A stretch of 64,000 nucleotides of DNA. It comes from Murimonas intestini (GTDB lineage Bacteria > Bacillota > Clostridia > Lachnospirales > Lachnospiraceae). Shown here one piece after another: positions 30,464-39,064 of the stretch (positions within the stretch are counted from its first letter, which is position 1; every line of letters begins with the position of its first letter). A model generated the notes under the pieces. That model was not told the DNA's origin. It searched no databases and worked only from the letters and a program-made list of their open reading frames with translations. The stretch lies in assembly GCA_003148945.1 (NCBI GenBank), contig QGGY01000020.1, positions 41,161 through 105,160 on the forward strand. The letters are read 5' to 3'. The translations under genes and the position numbers were made by a program.

Positions 30464-30811
30464 ATGTTTAATGAAATATGCATATATGAGGCAAAACTGA
30501 CCAAGTTAGATGAAATCGAAGAACTGATGAGGGAAGTAGCAGAATTTTACTTGGAGCAAGATGGTGTTATTGATGTACACTATATAAAACGTACTCACCG
30601 ACAAAAAGATTTCAATGCAGTTAAAGAGGGAGAATTACCTGTTCGTCTTACAAGAAATGTAGGTAAGGTAACATATGTCTTGTATTGGGTGCTGGAAAAT
30701 GAAGAAGCTCATGCAAGAGTTGGAAAACTTGGTATAGAAAAATTCTATAAACGTTGGAATAGGTGTTTAACCACAATGCCCAAAATAATCTTGGGTGAGA
30801 ATATTGTTTGA
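30464..30811 (+). CDS. Hypothetical small protein, possible dimeric alpha-beta barrel
   Basis: A 115-residue protein starting MFNEICIYEAKLTKLDEIEEL with GGAGG upstream; the earlier start at 30449 lacks a site. The pattern of a strand, a long helix (KLDEIEELMREVAEFYLEQDGV), then DVHYIKRTHRQKDF, resembles antibiotic-biosynthesis-monooxygenase-like ferredoxin-fold barrels. I do not recognise a named family. It precedes the TfoX-like gene in the island. Confidence 0.5.
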   Translation: MFNEICIYEAKLTKLDEIEELMREVAEFYLEQDGVIDVHYIKRTHRQKDFNAVKEGELPVRLTRNVGKVTYVLYWVLENEEAHARVGKLGIEKFYKRWNRCLTTMPKIILGENIV

Positions 30812-30886
30812 TTTACAAATTCCAGTTGTTGGGACTGGAAAATTGGAAGTTAGCAATTGGCAGAAATAAACGAAAAGGAGAAAGGC

Positions 30887-31135
30887 ATGGCGGCAGTTAC
30901 AACTTTAGGATTAGGAAAAACAATGGAAAAGAAACTTCATTCAGTTGGTATTCATTCAGCCGAAGAATTAATCGAAATTGGTAGCAAACAAGCTGTTTTT
31001 CGGCTCAAAGCGCAATATCCAAACACTTGTGTTGTCATTCTTTATCATTTGGAAAGTGCTATCCGTGGCATTGAAATTAAACAACTGGACAATACTTGTA
31101 AATCAGAATTAAAATCATATTTCAAACAATTATAA
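30887..31135 (+). CDS. TfoX C-terminal domain protein
   Basis: An 82-residue protein that consists of one TfoX C-terminal domain: LGLGKTMEKKLHSVGIHSAEELIEIGSKQAVFRL, then a second helix-hairpin part (LYHLESAIRGI). Stand-alone TfoX_C proteins are widespread and of uncertain function; the domain resembles helix-hairpin-helix DNA-binding folds. ATG 30887 has AAAAGGAG upstream and is preferred to the TTG at 30857. It is followed directly by a repeated terminator module. Confidence 0.75.
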   Translation: MAAVTTLGLGKTMEKKLHSVGIHSAEELIEIGSKQAVFRLKAQYPNTCVVILYHLESAIRGIEIKQLDNTCKSELKSYFKQL

Positions 31136-31236
31136 CTTCCAGTTTGTCATTGAAGAAAAATTAAATAAAACATACTTATACATAGGCGATTGGTTAAAAT
31201 AGCCAGTTGGCTTTTTTGCGTTCTAAGAATCCTACA
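31136..31236 (+). repeat. Duplicated downstream terminator module, copy 1
   Basis: About 100 bases that align with 33811-33909: TTTGTCATTGA, AAATTAAATAAAA, GATTGGTT, CCAGT-GGCTTTTT and TAAGAATC-TACA occur in the same order and spacing. The GATTGG...CCAGTTGGC part is a hairpin followed by six T residues, so it terminates the TfoX-like gene. The rest of the gap to 31395 holds no gene. Confidence 0.8.
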
Positions 31237-31395
31237 TAGCCGCCTGGCAAAGCGGCAAGATTGCCGAGTCTATGAATAATTTATAGTTTAGTCTGAATAA
31301 CCTAAAGAAATGAGAATCACATTGACCTTATTGGTTATAATTATTATAATGATAAAAGAAGCAATAGAAGTAAAATATGATGGGGGTATATGCAT

Positions 31396-31932
31396 ATGAT
31401 TAATTCTGAGATTAATGTCATAAAGGAAAAATTAGTATTAACCATAATGCTAAAACAAATATATCTTTTTGGTTCCTATGCAAAGGACACATATACTGAA
31501 GATAGTGATTATAATTTTAATCTTGTTGTACCGGATAATGCAGGAGATTAGATTGAACTTTCACAAAAAGCATATAAGTCTTTGAGGGGAGTGAGAAAAC
31601 GACCAGTAGATATTGTAGTTGGTTATGAAAGTTCTTTTGAGACAAGGTGCAATGAAGAGACATTAGAAATAATATGTTATCATTGTCAACAGGCAGTTGA
31701 AAAGCTTTTAAAAGATTTACTGATTTCTAATAATAAAACGATTCAAAAAACACATGATTTAGAAATGTTAATTGCCTTATTACAGGAGGAATACGATATT
31801 CTAGAGGAAATATTGGACATTTGTGATAACCTAACACCCTATGGAGTGAAGAGTAGATATCCACAAGAATTATTTATTGAAGAGTTTCATGCTAAGAAAG
31901 CAATTGAAGAAATGAAACAGTTATTTGAATGA
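31396..31932 (+). pseudogene. Collapsed nucleotidyltransferase-HEPN toxin-antitoxin locus
   Basis: The reading frame from ATG 31396 starts as a MNT-type nucleotidyltransferase (LFGSYAKDTYTEDSDYNFNLVV), but the catalytic Asp-x-Asp region reads DYNFN and a TAG interrupts the frame at 31549-31551. After the stop the frame continues (IELSQKAYKSLRGVRKRPVDIVVGYESSF) and then runs without a break into a HEPN domain (EIICYHCQQAVEKLLKDLL, KTHDLEML, LTPYGVKSRYP). The two normally separate genes of a MNT/HEPN pair appear joined by deletion of the antitoxin C-terminus and the HEPN N-terminus. The HEPN R-x4-6-H motif is absent, so it is probably inert. Confidence 0.75.
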
Positions 31933-32096
31933 GGAAAGGATAAATAGTAACACATACCCAAACAGGATAGAACTATTTTTACACAGTAACATTACCCTAA
32001 TTGTAAGTTTCCTGCTAACTGCTTGCTAATATGACGGGATAAAATTAGTTAATATCAGACGTAACGTGGAGGTACGAGATAACATTTGTAATCCAC

Positions 32097-32168
32097 CGAA
32101 AACGTTGTGTTTACAAGGTTTTCGGCGTTTTCTATTTTGTGGATGCGTGATATAATTAAAAAGACAAC
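32097..32168 (+). repeat. Direct repeat copy 2, fused to small-gene tail copy
   Basis: Bases 32097-32139 repeat 28534-28576 exactly. They are joined without a gap to 32140-32168, which copies 28962-28990 with two mismatches. In the original the two blocks are 385 bases apart. This looks like a duplicated tRNA-terminator flank with an internal deletion. It lies just before the CPBP-like gene. The rest of the 31933-32192 gap holds no gene. Confidence 0.85.
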
Positions 32169-32192
32169 TTTGAAGTTGGGGGAGGACAGATT

Positions 32193-32882
32193 ATGAAATC
32201 AAATACAAAAAAATATGGTGTAGATATACTAATATTAGGTTTATCTGCACTTACAGCATATGGGATTGTCGGCATTTTTTATATGCTGCTTAAAATTGAT
32301 ATGGGAGCGCTGCCTCTTTTAGCACAAACCTTGGTAGGTGCATTTTGTGAATTTGGACTAATGGGACTAGGGGTAGTTATTATTTGCATACGCAACAAAG
32401 AAAGTTTTAAAAGTTTTGGATTAAAAAAGGAAAAACTATTGTTAACAATAGTGTTATCAGCACTTTCTTGTTTGCCAAGCTTCCTTTTGCATTTATTTAC
32501 GAATGAACATATTTCCTATTTTCCATTGCAGAATGTCAATTTTACAAAACCAGTTTTAGCAGCAGGTTTTCCGGTAAATGTGATTGGTATGCTTATTATT
32601 GCAGTTACCTGGGGGTTCTTCGAAGGCTTTTCTTATGTTGTCATGTCTGACCGTATCAATAAGTTATTTCCCTCAAAGAGCCTGTGGACAGACAGGGGGG
32701 CAATCATTTGCGGTATATTTTGTTTGGTGGTACATATGCTTTTGGGGCAGTCTTACAGTATGATAGGCGCTGTAACTGAGTTTATATTAATCTACGGAAT
32801 GTTAGTGTCTTACCGTTACACTGGTAATGCATGGGGATGTGTGCTGATTTTTCTTTTTTATTGGAGTGGAATTGGATATTAA
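32193..32882 (+). CDS. CPBP-like multi-pass membrane protein
   Basis: A 229-residue protein with about six membrane segments. The region AVTWGFFEGFSYVVMSDRI followed by GIFCLVVHMLLG is placed like the Glu-rich and His motifs of CPBP (Abi) intramembrane proteases, but the usual EExxxR glutamate pair is reduced to one Glu. It could be a weak or inactive member. GGGGGAGGA is the ribosome-binding site. It heads a small three-gene cargo run (32193-33805) closed by a repeated terminator module. Self-immunity roles are known for CPBP proteins near peptide loci, but this is speculative here. Confidence 0.55.
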   Translation: MKSNTKKYGVDILILGLSALTAYGIVGIFYMLLKIDMGALPLLAQTLVGAFCEFGLMGLGVVIICIRNKESFKSFGLKKEKLLLTIVLSALSCLPSFLLHLFTNEHISYFPLQNVNFTKPVLAAGFPVNVIGMLIIAVTWGFFEGFSYVVMSDRINKLFPSKSLWTDRGAIICGIFCLVVHMLLGQSYSMIGAVTEFILIYGMLVSYRYTGNAWGCVLIFLFYWSGIGY

Positions 32883-32916
32883 AAAATTTTAGGTTTGCAG
32901 AAAAGGAGGAATTGCT

Positions 32917-33216
32917 ATGCCTTGGTATTTTATTGTAGATACTTATATTGATGAACAAAAGGGACGTGGAGAATACGATGAGTATATTCATGATGTAAAG
33001 CCGATTGTAGAAAGTTATGGTGGAGAATATTTAGCAAGAACGGAAAATATATTTAGTTTTTGCGGCGGTAGAACTCCCCAACGTGTCATTCTGATTAAAT
33101 TTAACAGCAAAGAAGATTTAGATGCCTGCTTCTCATCACCCGAATATAAAGCCATAATGTCAAAACGCATTAATAGCGTCGACAGCAGGGCTGTTATTGT
33201 GGAGGGAATTAAATAG
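32917..33216 (+). CDS. DUF1330/NIPSNAP-like small protein
   Basis: A 99-residue protein: WYFIVDTYIDEQKGRGEYDEYIHDVKPIVESYGGEYLARTEN, then QRVILIKFNSKEDLDACFSSPEYK. This is the DUF1330 ferredoxin-like pattern (Y-x-x-Y-x-x-x-V-x-P-x-V-E-x-x-G-G-x-x-L-x-R). Its biochemical role is unknown. AAAGGAGG lies ahead of the ATG. It follows the CPBP-like gene by 34 bases and precedes the acetyltransferase by 31. Confidence 0.7.
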   Translation: MPWYFIVDTYIDEQKGRGEYDEYIHDVKPIVESYGGEYLARTENIFSFCGGRTPQRVILIKFNSKEDLDACFSSPEYKAIMSKRINSVDSRAVIVEGIK

Positions 33217-33247
33217 AAAAGTCAACTTTAAATATGTGGGGGTTATG

Positions 33248-33805
33248 ATGAAAAAATTATTTGATGCATTTCCATATTTAGAAAACGATAAAGTTATTAT
33301 AAGAAAAATGGAATCAAATGACGTTGCAGCGTTGTCAGAGATAAGCAATAATGATAATGTGTATAAGTATATACCGCCTTTTCTGTATAAGAAGAGTAAC
33401 AAAGTATTAGAGACTGCAATCAAAAATCTTGGCGGTAAAGATTTTGAAAATAAAAAGTATATAATTGCGGGGATTTATTTAAAAGATAACCCTAATAGAC
33501 TTGTAGGTTTAGCAGAAATGTTTGACTATAAAAAGAGAGAAAATAAAATAACAGTGGGCTATCGTTTAAATGAGGATTACTGGAATAAGAAAATTGCAAC
33601 AAACGTTTTAAAATTAATGGTTGAATATTTAGTAAATGAAGTTAATATTACTACACTTCAGGCATTTGTTATGCCAGAGAACGTATATTCATCAAAAGTG
33701 TTATTGAACAATAAATTTGTAAAAGAAGATTTTACTTTACAAGAAAAGAATTGGGGCGGTCAAGAAATTGTAACTGTTGACGTATACACATACAATAAGT
33801 ATTAG
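33248..33805 (+). CDS. GNAT-family N-acetyltransferase
   Basis: A 185-residue RimJ/RimL-like acetyltransferase. It has KVIIRKMESNDVAALSEI at the N-terminus and the cofactor region VGYRLNEDYWNKKIATNVLKLM, then NVYSSKVLLNNKFV. Two adjacent ATG codons (33245 and 33248) are possible; the second has better spacing to the GGGGG run. It is very AT-rich, as are its island neighbours. The substrate is unknown. Confidence 0.7.
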   Translation: MKKLFDAFPYLENDKVIIRKMESNDVAALSEISNNDNVYKYIPPFLYKKSNKVLETAIKNLGGKDFENKKYIIAGIYLKDNPNRLVGLAEMFDYKKRENKITVGYRLNEDYWNKKIATNVLKLMVEYLVNEVNITTLQAFVMPENVYSSKVLLNNKFVKEDFTLQEKNWGGQEIVTVDVYTYNKY

Positions 33806-33810
33806 ACAAC

Positions 33811-33909
33811 CTCCGGTTTGTCATTGAGCCAAAATTAAATAAAAAATAATTATAAATAGCTGATTGGTTTAAATATCCAGTCGGCTTTTTGTGTTTTAAG
33901 AATCTTACA
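33811..33909 (+). repeat. Duplicated downstream terminator module, copy 2
   Basis: The partner of 31136-31236, with the same ordered blocks. The terminator hairpin GCTGATTGG/CCAGTCGGC at 33859-33885 is followed by five T residues. The many compensating or neutral changes against copy 1 suggest that both are old and maintained as functional hairpins. Confidence 0.8.
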
Positions 33910-34061
33910 ATATAAAACTCATGTGGATCAGGTGAAAGAATTATGGTTATGTCCTGATAGACTGTGTTACCTCTCGCTGCAAAAGTTCACATTTGCAGAC
34001 TTGATATTGTTCGTTCAAGCGGATATAGTATATTTAGTACGCATTGGGAGGTTAGAAATCC

Positions 34062-34149
34062 TTAAATATATGACTGCGGGGTAAGCGGCAGTTGAATGAA
34101 TATATTTAATACCCAAAGGTACGTAAAAGTCTTTGGATATAAGATATAA
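34062..34149 (+). promoter_or_regulatory. Structured leader of the two-component operon, with a possible 17-codon leader peptide
   Basis: Two potential hairpins precede the response-regulator gene: TTAAATATAT-GACTGC ... GCAGTT-GAATGA-ATATATTTAA (34062-34109) and ACCCAAAG ... CTTTGGATAT (34110-34140). A small frame, ATG 34096 to TAA 34147-34149 (17 codons, ending VFGYKI), runs through the second hairpin but lacks a good ribosome-binding site. Attenuation or ligand-responsive control is conceivable. The remaining 33910-34061 stretch shows no gene. Confidence 0.4.
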
Positions 34150-34190
34150 GGAGTATAGAAACAACTCCGCAAGTAATAAAGGAGAACACT

Positions 34191-34895
34191 ATGTTGAGTA
34201 AATATAAAATAATGATTGTTGATGACGAAAAAGAGATAGCAGATTTGTTAGAAGTATATCTGAAAAACGATGGTTGCACAGTTTATAAATTCTATAATGG
34301 TACAGAAGCTTTAAAATGTATTGAAGAAAAAGAAATAGACTTGGCAATTCTTGATATAATGCTGCCTGATATTGATGGTTTTCGTATTTGCCAAAAGATT
34401 CGGGAAAAGTATTATTTTCCTGTAATTATGCTGACGGCTAAAAGCGAAGATATAGACAAGATACAGGGTCTTACATTGGGGGCGGATGATTATATTTCAA
34501 AGCCGTTTAATCCATTGGAAGTAATAGCACGTGTAAGGACACAGCTTAGAAGATATAATCAGTATAATACTACACAAGCAGTTTCCAGTGAACCTGTAAG
34601 TTACGATAATAAAGGTTTATATATTTGTCCTGACAGTCATAAATGCACCCTGAATGGAATTGAACTGTCGCTGACTCCATTTGAATTTAATATACTTTGG
34701 TATTTGTGCAAAAATCACGGCAGAGTTGTTTCAGCGGAAGAATTGTTTGAAAAAATCTGGGGTGAAAAATTTTTAGAAAATAATAACAACACTGTAATGG
34801 CTCATATAGCAAGGCTTCGGGAAAAAATGTTTGAACTTCCACGCAAACCGAAATATATAAAAACTGTATGGGGGGTAGGGTATATCATTGAGTAA
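34191..34895 (+). CDS. OmpR/VanR-like response regulator
   Basis: A 234-residue two-domain regulator. The receiver domain has acidic residues IVDDEKE, the phospho-acceptor Asp55 in LAILDIMLPDIDG, and the conserved Lys in ISKPFNPLE. The winged-helix domain has LTPFEFNILWYLCKNHGRVVSAEELFEKIW and ends VWGVGYIIE. Overall it resembles VanR regulators. It overlaps the kinase gene by eight bases and stands upstream of a bacteriocin-type ABC transporter, its likely target. AAAGGAG precedes the ATG. Confidence 0.88.
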   Translation: MLSKYKIMIVDDEKEIADLLEVYLKNDGCTVYKFYNGTEALKCIEEKEIDLAILDIMLPDIDGFRICQKIREKYYFPVIMLTAKSEDIDKIQGLTLGADDYISKPFNPLEVIARVRTQLRRYNQYNTTQAVSSEPVSYDNKGLYICPDSHKCTLNGIELSLTPFEFNILWYLCKNHGRVVSAEELFEKIWGEKFLENNNNTVMAHIARLREKMFELPRKPKYIKTVWGVGYIIE

Positions 34896-36012
34896 TAAAA
34901 ATATGTCAGTAAGCCGTGAAACACATAAACAAATGGCAAAAAAGAATGCAGTTAAATTATTAGCGGTATTGGTTGGTTTTGAAGTTGTCTTAGTTATGTT
35001 GTTTTTGTTGGCACTAATAATTGTTACTTCTGCGGATTGGTGGTATCATTCCGAGAATTTTGCAGTATGGAAACCATTATTGCGTGTGATAACATACGCA
35101 GTATTTGCGGGCTTATCCATTATGGGGTGTTACTATATTGCTTATCGTTTTCAGTTAAAACCATTGGAATATCTGGATGATGTAACAGAAGCGGCTCAAC
35201 TTTTGGCAACACCAACAGAAGCTCCTGTTTCCTTGCCTCCTGATTTAAAAAAAATTGAAGATGATTTAAATACAGTTCGTATACAGACTTTAGAAAGTCA
35301 GAAAGCAGCTCAAGAAGCAGAGAAAAGAAGAGATGACTTGCTGGTTTACCTCGCACATGATCTGAAAACACCTTTAACCAGCGTTCTTGGCTACTTGAAG
35401 CTATTAGAGGATGAACCGAATATTTCACCTGAACTGATTTCAAAATATACAGGAATTGCCAGGGATAAGGCAGAACGATTAGAGGAGCTTATTAATGAAT
35501 TTTTTGAAATCACTAGATTTAGTACAAACAAGTTGACTTTGGAACCTGCACTCACAAATTTGAGTCGAATGCTTATGCAGATAACTTATGAGTTTAATCC
35601 TGTTTTGAAAGACAAAAATTTGAAATGGAATATACAGATTCCAGAAAATATTGAACTTTTATGCGATGCAGATAAATTAGAACGTGCAATAGACAATTTG
35701 ATTCGGAACGCAATAAATTACAGTTTTAATGATTCTATTATACAGTTTACTCTTGTTCAGCTAGAAAACAGTGTTCAAATCTGTGTAGAAAATACGGGCA
35801 ATACCATTCCGCCAGAAAAATTAGAAAAAATATTTGAACAATTTTATCGTTTAGATATTGCCCGCTCCAGTAATACAGGCGGTGCAGGTTTAGGCCTGGC
35901 TATCGCAAAAGAAATCGTTGAGTTACATCATGGAATTATTACTGCTTACAGTGCAGATGAACGTATTCGTTTTACAATTCAGCTTCCCCTTGATTGTCAG
36001 AAAATCGTATGA
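34888..36012 (+). CDS. VanS-like sensor histidine kinase
   Basis: A 374-residue kinase with two membrane segments (about residues 22-47 and 65-87), a short extracellular loop of under 20 residues, a linker, the phospho-acceptor His157 in YLAHDLKTPLTSVLGYLKLL, and an ATPase domain with NLIRNAINYS and GGAGLGLAIAKEIV. The HDLKTPLTS pattern is VanS-like. The small loop suggests sensing within the membrane or through the transporter. TTG 34888 has GGGGGTAGGG at good spacing; ATG 34903 is an alternative. Confidence 0.85.
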   Translation: MSNKNMSVSRETHKQMAKKNAVKLLAVLVGFEVVLVMLFLLALIIVTSADWWYHSENFAVWKPLLRVITYAVFAGLSIMGCYYIAYRFQLKPLEYLDDVTEAAQLLATPTEAPVSLPPDLKKIEDDLNTVRIQTLESQKAAQEAEKRRDDLLVYLAHDLKTPLTSVLGYLKLLEDEPNISPELISKYTGIARDKAERLEELINEFFEITRFSTNKLTLEPALTNLSRMLMQITYEFNPVLKDKNLKWNIQIPENIELLCDADKLERAIDNLIRNAINYSFNDSIIQFTLVQLENSVQICVENTGNTIPPEKLEKIFEQFYRLDIARSSNTGGAGLGLAIAKEIVELHHGIITAYSADERIRFTIQLPLDCQKIV

Positions 36013-36060
36013 TTTAAGTCAGAAAGAAATCATAAGCAATAAGAAGAAACGAAAATATGG

Positions 36061-36106
36061 AAACTCCTTTCTTGATATAATTAGTGTATCAAGAAAGGGG
36101 TTTTTT
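36061..36106 (+). terminator. Terminator between VanS-like kinase and ABC genes
   Basis: AACTCCTTTCTTGATA pairs with TATCAAGAAAGGGGTT and a T-run follows. It separates regulator and transporter transcripts, so the transporter probably has its own, regulated promoter in the next 40 bases. Confidence 0.9.
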
Positions 36107-36149
36107 ATTATATACTACAGCAGGATATAAAATCGAAAGGGTGAATTAA

Positions 36150-38372
36150 GTGAAAAGAGAATATATGATTGGTAAGATTCGATATGCTGGATACCTGTTC
36201 ATTATCATACAAGGGGTGATAATAGCACTTTTAGCTGTGTTTCTGTTAAATGAGCAATATATGTCTGAATGGCAAAAATATCCCCAAGGCAGTGAATCTA
36301 CTGTAATATACCTAAAAAATGTAGCTCCTGAGAAACAAAAGGACATACAGCACTTTTTGACAGAAACTGCCGACCAGCAGAAACTATTTATTTCTCGTAC
36401 AGATTTGATGCTTGATAATAACGGAAGTATAAAGGGCTACAAAATCGGAGTTTATGGAAATGTTGAAAATAATATCACAGATTTCTCTTTCCTTAATTGT
36501 GCTATTTTAAACTCTGAAAAATTAAGTACATTGCTAAACGCTGAAAATCCTGACAGTACTTTGGGTGTGGAAACCGGCAGCGTTAACAGTGTTGGAGATA
36601 TTCCGCATTTCCGGTTTTATGAAAATGTGGTTGTAAAGCAGTTAGGAAGTCTTTTTAATGATAGTAAGACAGTTAATGGCCAATATAAAATAGTTGGTCT
36701 TAGCGAGAGTGAAGAAAAAGAATCATTTTTGCATATGTTGTCTGAAATAAGTGGACTATCCGAAAGTAATATTTTAGAAACAAGCGGCGGAAATAGTTCA
36801 AACAATCTTGTTATGCGAGATATATTGCTTGCTTTTTTTGCTGCACAAATTTTTCTGAATATTGTATTTTTTCTTGTAATCGCTATGAAAAATCTTCCGA
36901 AACAGGGAAAGCTTGTACTGCTCGGCTGGACTCGAACAGCATTTGCTAAGGAAATACTTGGAAATTTTTTCGTGTTTTCAATGTTAATAATACCTGTTTT
37001 AGTAGTTATTAATGGATTGCTTGGAGGTTGGGGCAGTTTTTCGGTTACTCTTTTAAGCCGATATGCTGCGGCAGCGTGTATTAATGTGGGATTGATTGGA
37101 GCAGAAATATTAATTTCCGCTTCCGTTATTTTGATTACAAAACCATTGGATGCCATTCATGGACGAATACCCAGGAAAGTTTTATATGGATTAGGAATTG
37201 TTGCCTATTTAGGGGTTAGCTTTGGGTTGATTTTTTGTGGAGCATATGTAGACCAGCCAATGAAAATGATCTCAAGGAATGCCAGTCTGTCACAGCGTTG
37301 GGAAACGGTATCACAATATCAATTACTCAGTGAGATTTCCATAGGGGAAGAGGCAGAATCATTTTCGGGCAATTCAAAAGAGTTGGATCAAAACTTGTAT
37401 GATTGGTATTCGTCGATTGCGGAAAAGTCAGGGGTATATTTAATTCAGACGGAATATTACAACGAAGATATTCTTAAAATGTGGAATAGCAATCAAACTT
37501 ATAAAGCAATACCCAGTGATCCGTTTTGGCTTTTTACGATATCGCCAAATTACCTTGAAACACTGGGGATACAAGTGGATGAGTCAGCTCTGGCACGGGC
37601 AAAAGAAGGCGCAAGATTGTATTTGATACCTGCTGGAATGAATGAGGAAGAAAAAGAACAGGTTTCAAAATGGGTGCAGGAAAAAGATACTAAAAGTATA
37701 AGTGATGGTGATATCCAAACCGCTTTTACGCAGCAGCCTTCGTTTCTGTTTATTGAATATGAATCAAAAGAAAAGCTTTTTACCTGGACAACAGACGATA
37801 AAAACAGTACAGAGGTAAACTCACCTGTGATTTATATAGCAACACCACAAAATATGAAATATACTGAAACAGAGAGTTTGAAAGCAACAGGCTTTAATGG
37901 GTATATCAAGTTTGCGGATAAACAATCTGCTATGGCCAGTACTGCTCCCTCTATATTGTCTGCATATCATCTTACTGATAATTCACTTATATTTACTGAT
38001 GTTCAAAATTATATTGATGGATTACAGAAAGAATTAGGAACAACACTCCTTTGGTTTGGTATAATCTTTCTAATGCTGTTATTGATACTTTTAGGACTGC
38101 TGCTGACTCTGGCAATGGTTTTTAGAATTGCAAATCAAGAAAAAATCAATGTTAAAAAATTTCTGGGTTTTTCTTTCATGCAGTTATATGGAAAGCCAAT
38201 GTTGATGTTGATTGTATGGTGTGTGATTGAACTCATAGCAATGCTGATCATAAGATCAAAATTTGGTTTGCTGCTGATTTTAGCTGTGTCATTAATTCAA
38301 GTTTTTATTTTTATCAAATTTATGGCACGGAATGAATTAAAAAATATAATAACTGCTTTTAAAGGAGAGTGA
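36150..38372 (+). CDS. Bacteriocin-associated integral membrane protein (ABC permease)
   Basis: A 740-residue protein starting with GTG. One membrane segment lies at residues 10-33, a long extracytoplasmic domain follows, then four or more segments around 225-345, a second large extracytoplasmic domain (about 360-625) and three segments near the C-terminus. The architecture and motifs match the bacteriocin-associated integral membrane family (TIGR01654/DUF1430, lactococcin 972 group) and differ from BceB. It would pair with the ATPase encoded next. No candidate bacteriocin gene lies beside it, so a self-protection or efflux role is more likely than production. Confidence 0.75.
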   Translation: MKREYMIGKIRYAGYLFIIIQGVIIALLAVFLLNEQYMSEWQKYPQGSESTVIYLKNVAPEKQKDIQHFLTETADQQKLFISRTDLMLDNNGSIKGYKIGVYGNVENNITDFSFLNCAILNSEKLSTLLNAENPDSTLGVETGSVNSVGDIPHFRFYENVVVKQLGSLFNDSKTVNGQYKIVGLSESEEKESFLHMLSEISGLSESNILETSGGNSSNNLVMRDILLAFFAAQIFLNIVFFLVIAMKNLPKQGKLVLLGWTRTAFAKEILGNFFVFSMLIIPVLVVINGLLGGWGSFSVTLLSRYAAAACINVGLIGAEILISASVILITKPLDAIHGRIPRKVLYGLGIVAYLGVSFGLIFCGAYVDQPMKMISRNASLSQRWETVSQYQLLSEISIGEEAESFSGNSKELDQNLYDWYSSIAEKSGVYLIQTEYYNEDILKMWNSNQTYKAIPSDPFWLFTISPNYLETLGIQVDESALARAKEGARLYLIPAGMNEEEKEQVSKWVQEKDTKSISDGDIQTAFTQQPSFLFIEYESKEKLFTWTTDDKNSTEVNSPVIYIATPQNMKYTETESLKATGFNGYIKFADKQSAMASTAPSILSAYHLTDNSLIFTDVQNYIDGLQKELGTTLLWFGIIFLMLLLILLGLLLTLAMVFRIANQEKINVKKFLGFSFMQLYGKPMLMLIVWCVIELIAMLIIRSKFGLLLILAVSLIQVFIFIKFMARNELKNIITAFKGE

Positions 38373-38377
38373 ATGTT

Positions 38378-39064
38378 ATGAATCTTATTGAAGTAAATAA
38401 TGTTACAAAAAAATTTGGTTCAAGAACTATTTTAAAAGATGTTTCTTTTTGTGTAAAAGACGGTGAATTAGTGGCTTTAGTCGGACCATCTGGCTGTGGA
38501 AAATCAACATTGCTAAATATGATTGGTACATTAGAGCCTTGTGACAAAGGAGATATTAAGATTAATGGAAAAAGACTTCCTAAAATTAACAGCCGCCAAG
38601 CCACATTACTTCGGCGTGATACAATCAATTATCTTTTTCAATCGTATGCCCTTATAAATGATATAACAGTTACACAAAATCTGCTCATTTCTATGCACTT
38701 TTTAAGAATAAACAAAAAGGAAAAAATGGATCGTATTCGGAAAATATTGAAAACGGTTGGTCTGTTACATTTGTCGAATGCCGTAGTCAATACACTTTCT
38801 GGAGGTGAACAGCAAAGAGTAGCCTTGGCAAGAACAATTCTAAAGTCCGGAAAAATTATTTTGGCAGATGAACCAACAGGAGCCTTAGATGCACAGGCGG
38901 CAGAATTGTCATTTTCTCTGATAAAAAATTTAAGCCAAAAATATCATAAAACAATTATTATGGTAACACACAGTATTGACCTTGCTCAAAGAGCAGATAG
39001 AATTATTGATTTATCTGTTTATCATAAAGCAATCAGGAAAGAAGGTGCTGTGATTGAACGATAA
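38378..39064 (+). CDS. Bacteriocin-type ABC transporter ATPase
   Basis: A 228-residue ABC ATPase. Walker A is GPSGCGKSTLLN, the signature is LSGGEQQRVALA, Walker B is ILADEPTGALD and the H-loop is VTHS. It belongs to the MacB/LolD-like group that pairs with large membrane proteins and most resembles ATPases of the lactococcin 972 export/immunity group. I take ATG 38378, ten bases after GGAG; a GTG at 38369 overlaps the permease stop. It overlaps the methyltransferase gene by 11 bases. Confidence 0.88.
   Translation: MNLIEVNNVTKKFGSRTILKDVSFCVKDGELVALVGPSGCGKSTLLNMIGTLEPCDKGDIKINGKRLPKINSRQATLLRRDTINYLFQSYALINDITVTQNLLISMHFLRINKKEKMDRIRKILKTVGLLHLSNAVVNTLSGGEQQRVALARTILKSGKIILADEPTGALDAQAAELSFSLIKNLSQKYHKTIIMVTHSIDLAQRADRIIDLSVYHKAIRKEGAVIER

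Noticed and set aside
36013..36149. Searched for a lactococcin 972-like precursor gene next to the ABC operon
   Set aside because: Only a terminator and a promoter-sized gap are present; no frame with a signal peptide.
36617..37156. A 179-codon minus-strand frame within the ABC membrane protein gene
   Set aside because: Shadow frame of a clear family member on the other strand; no motif or start site.
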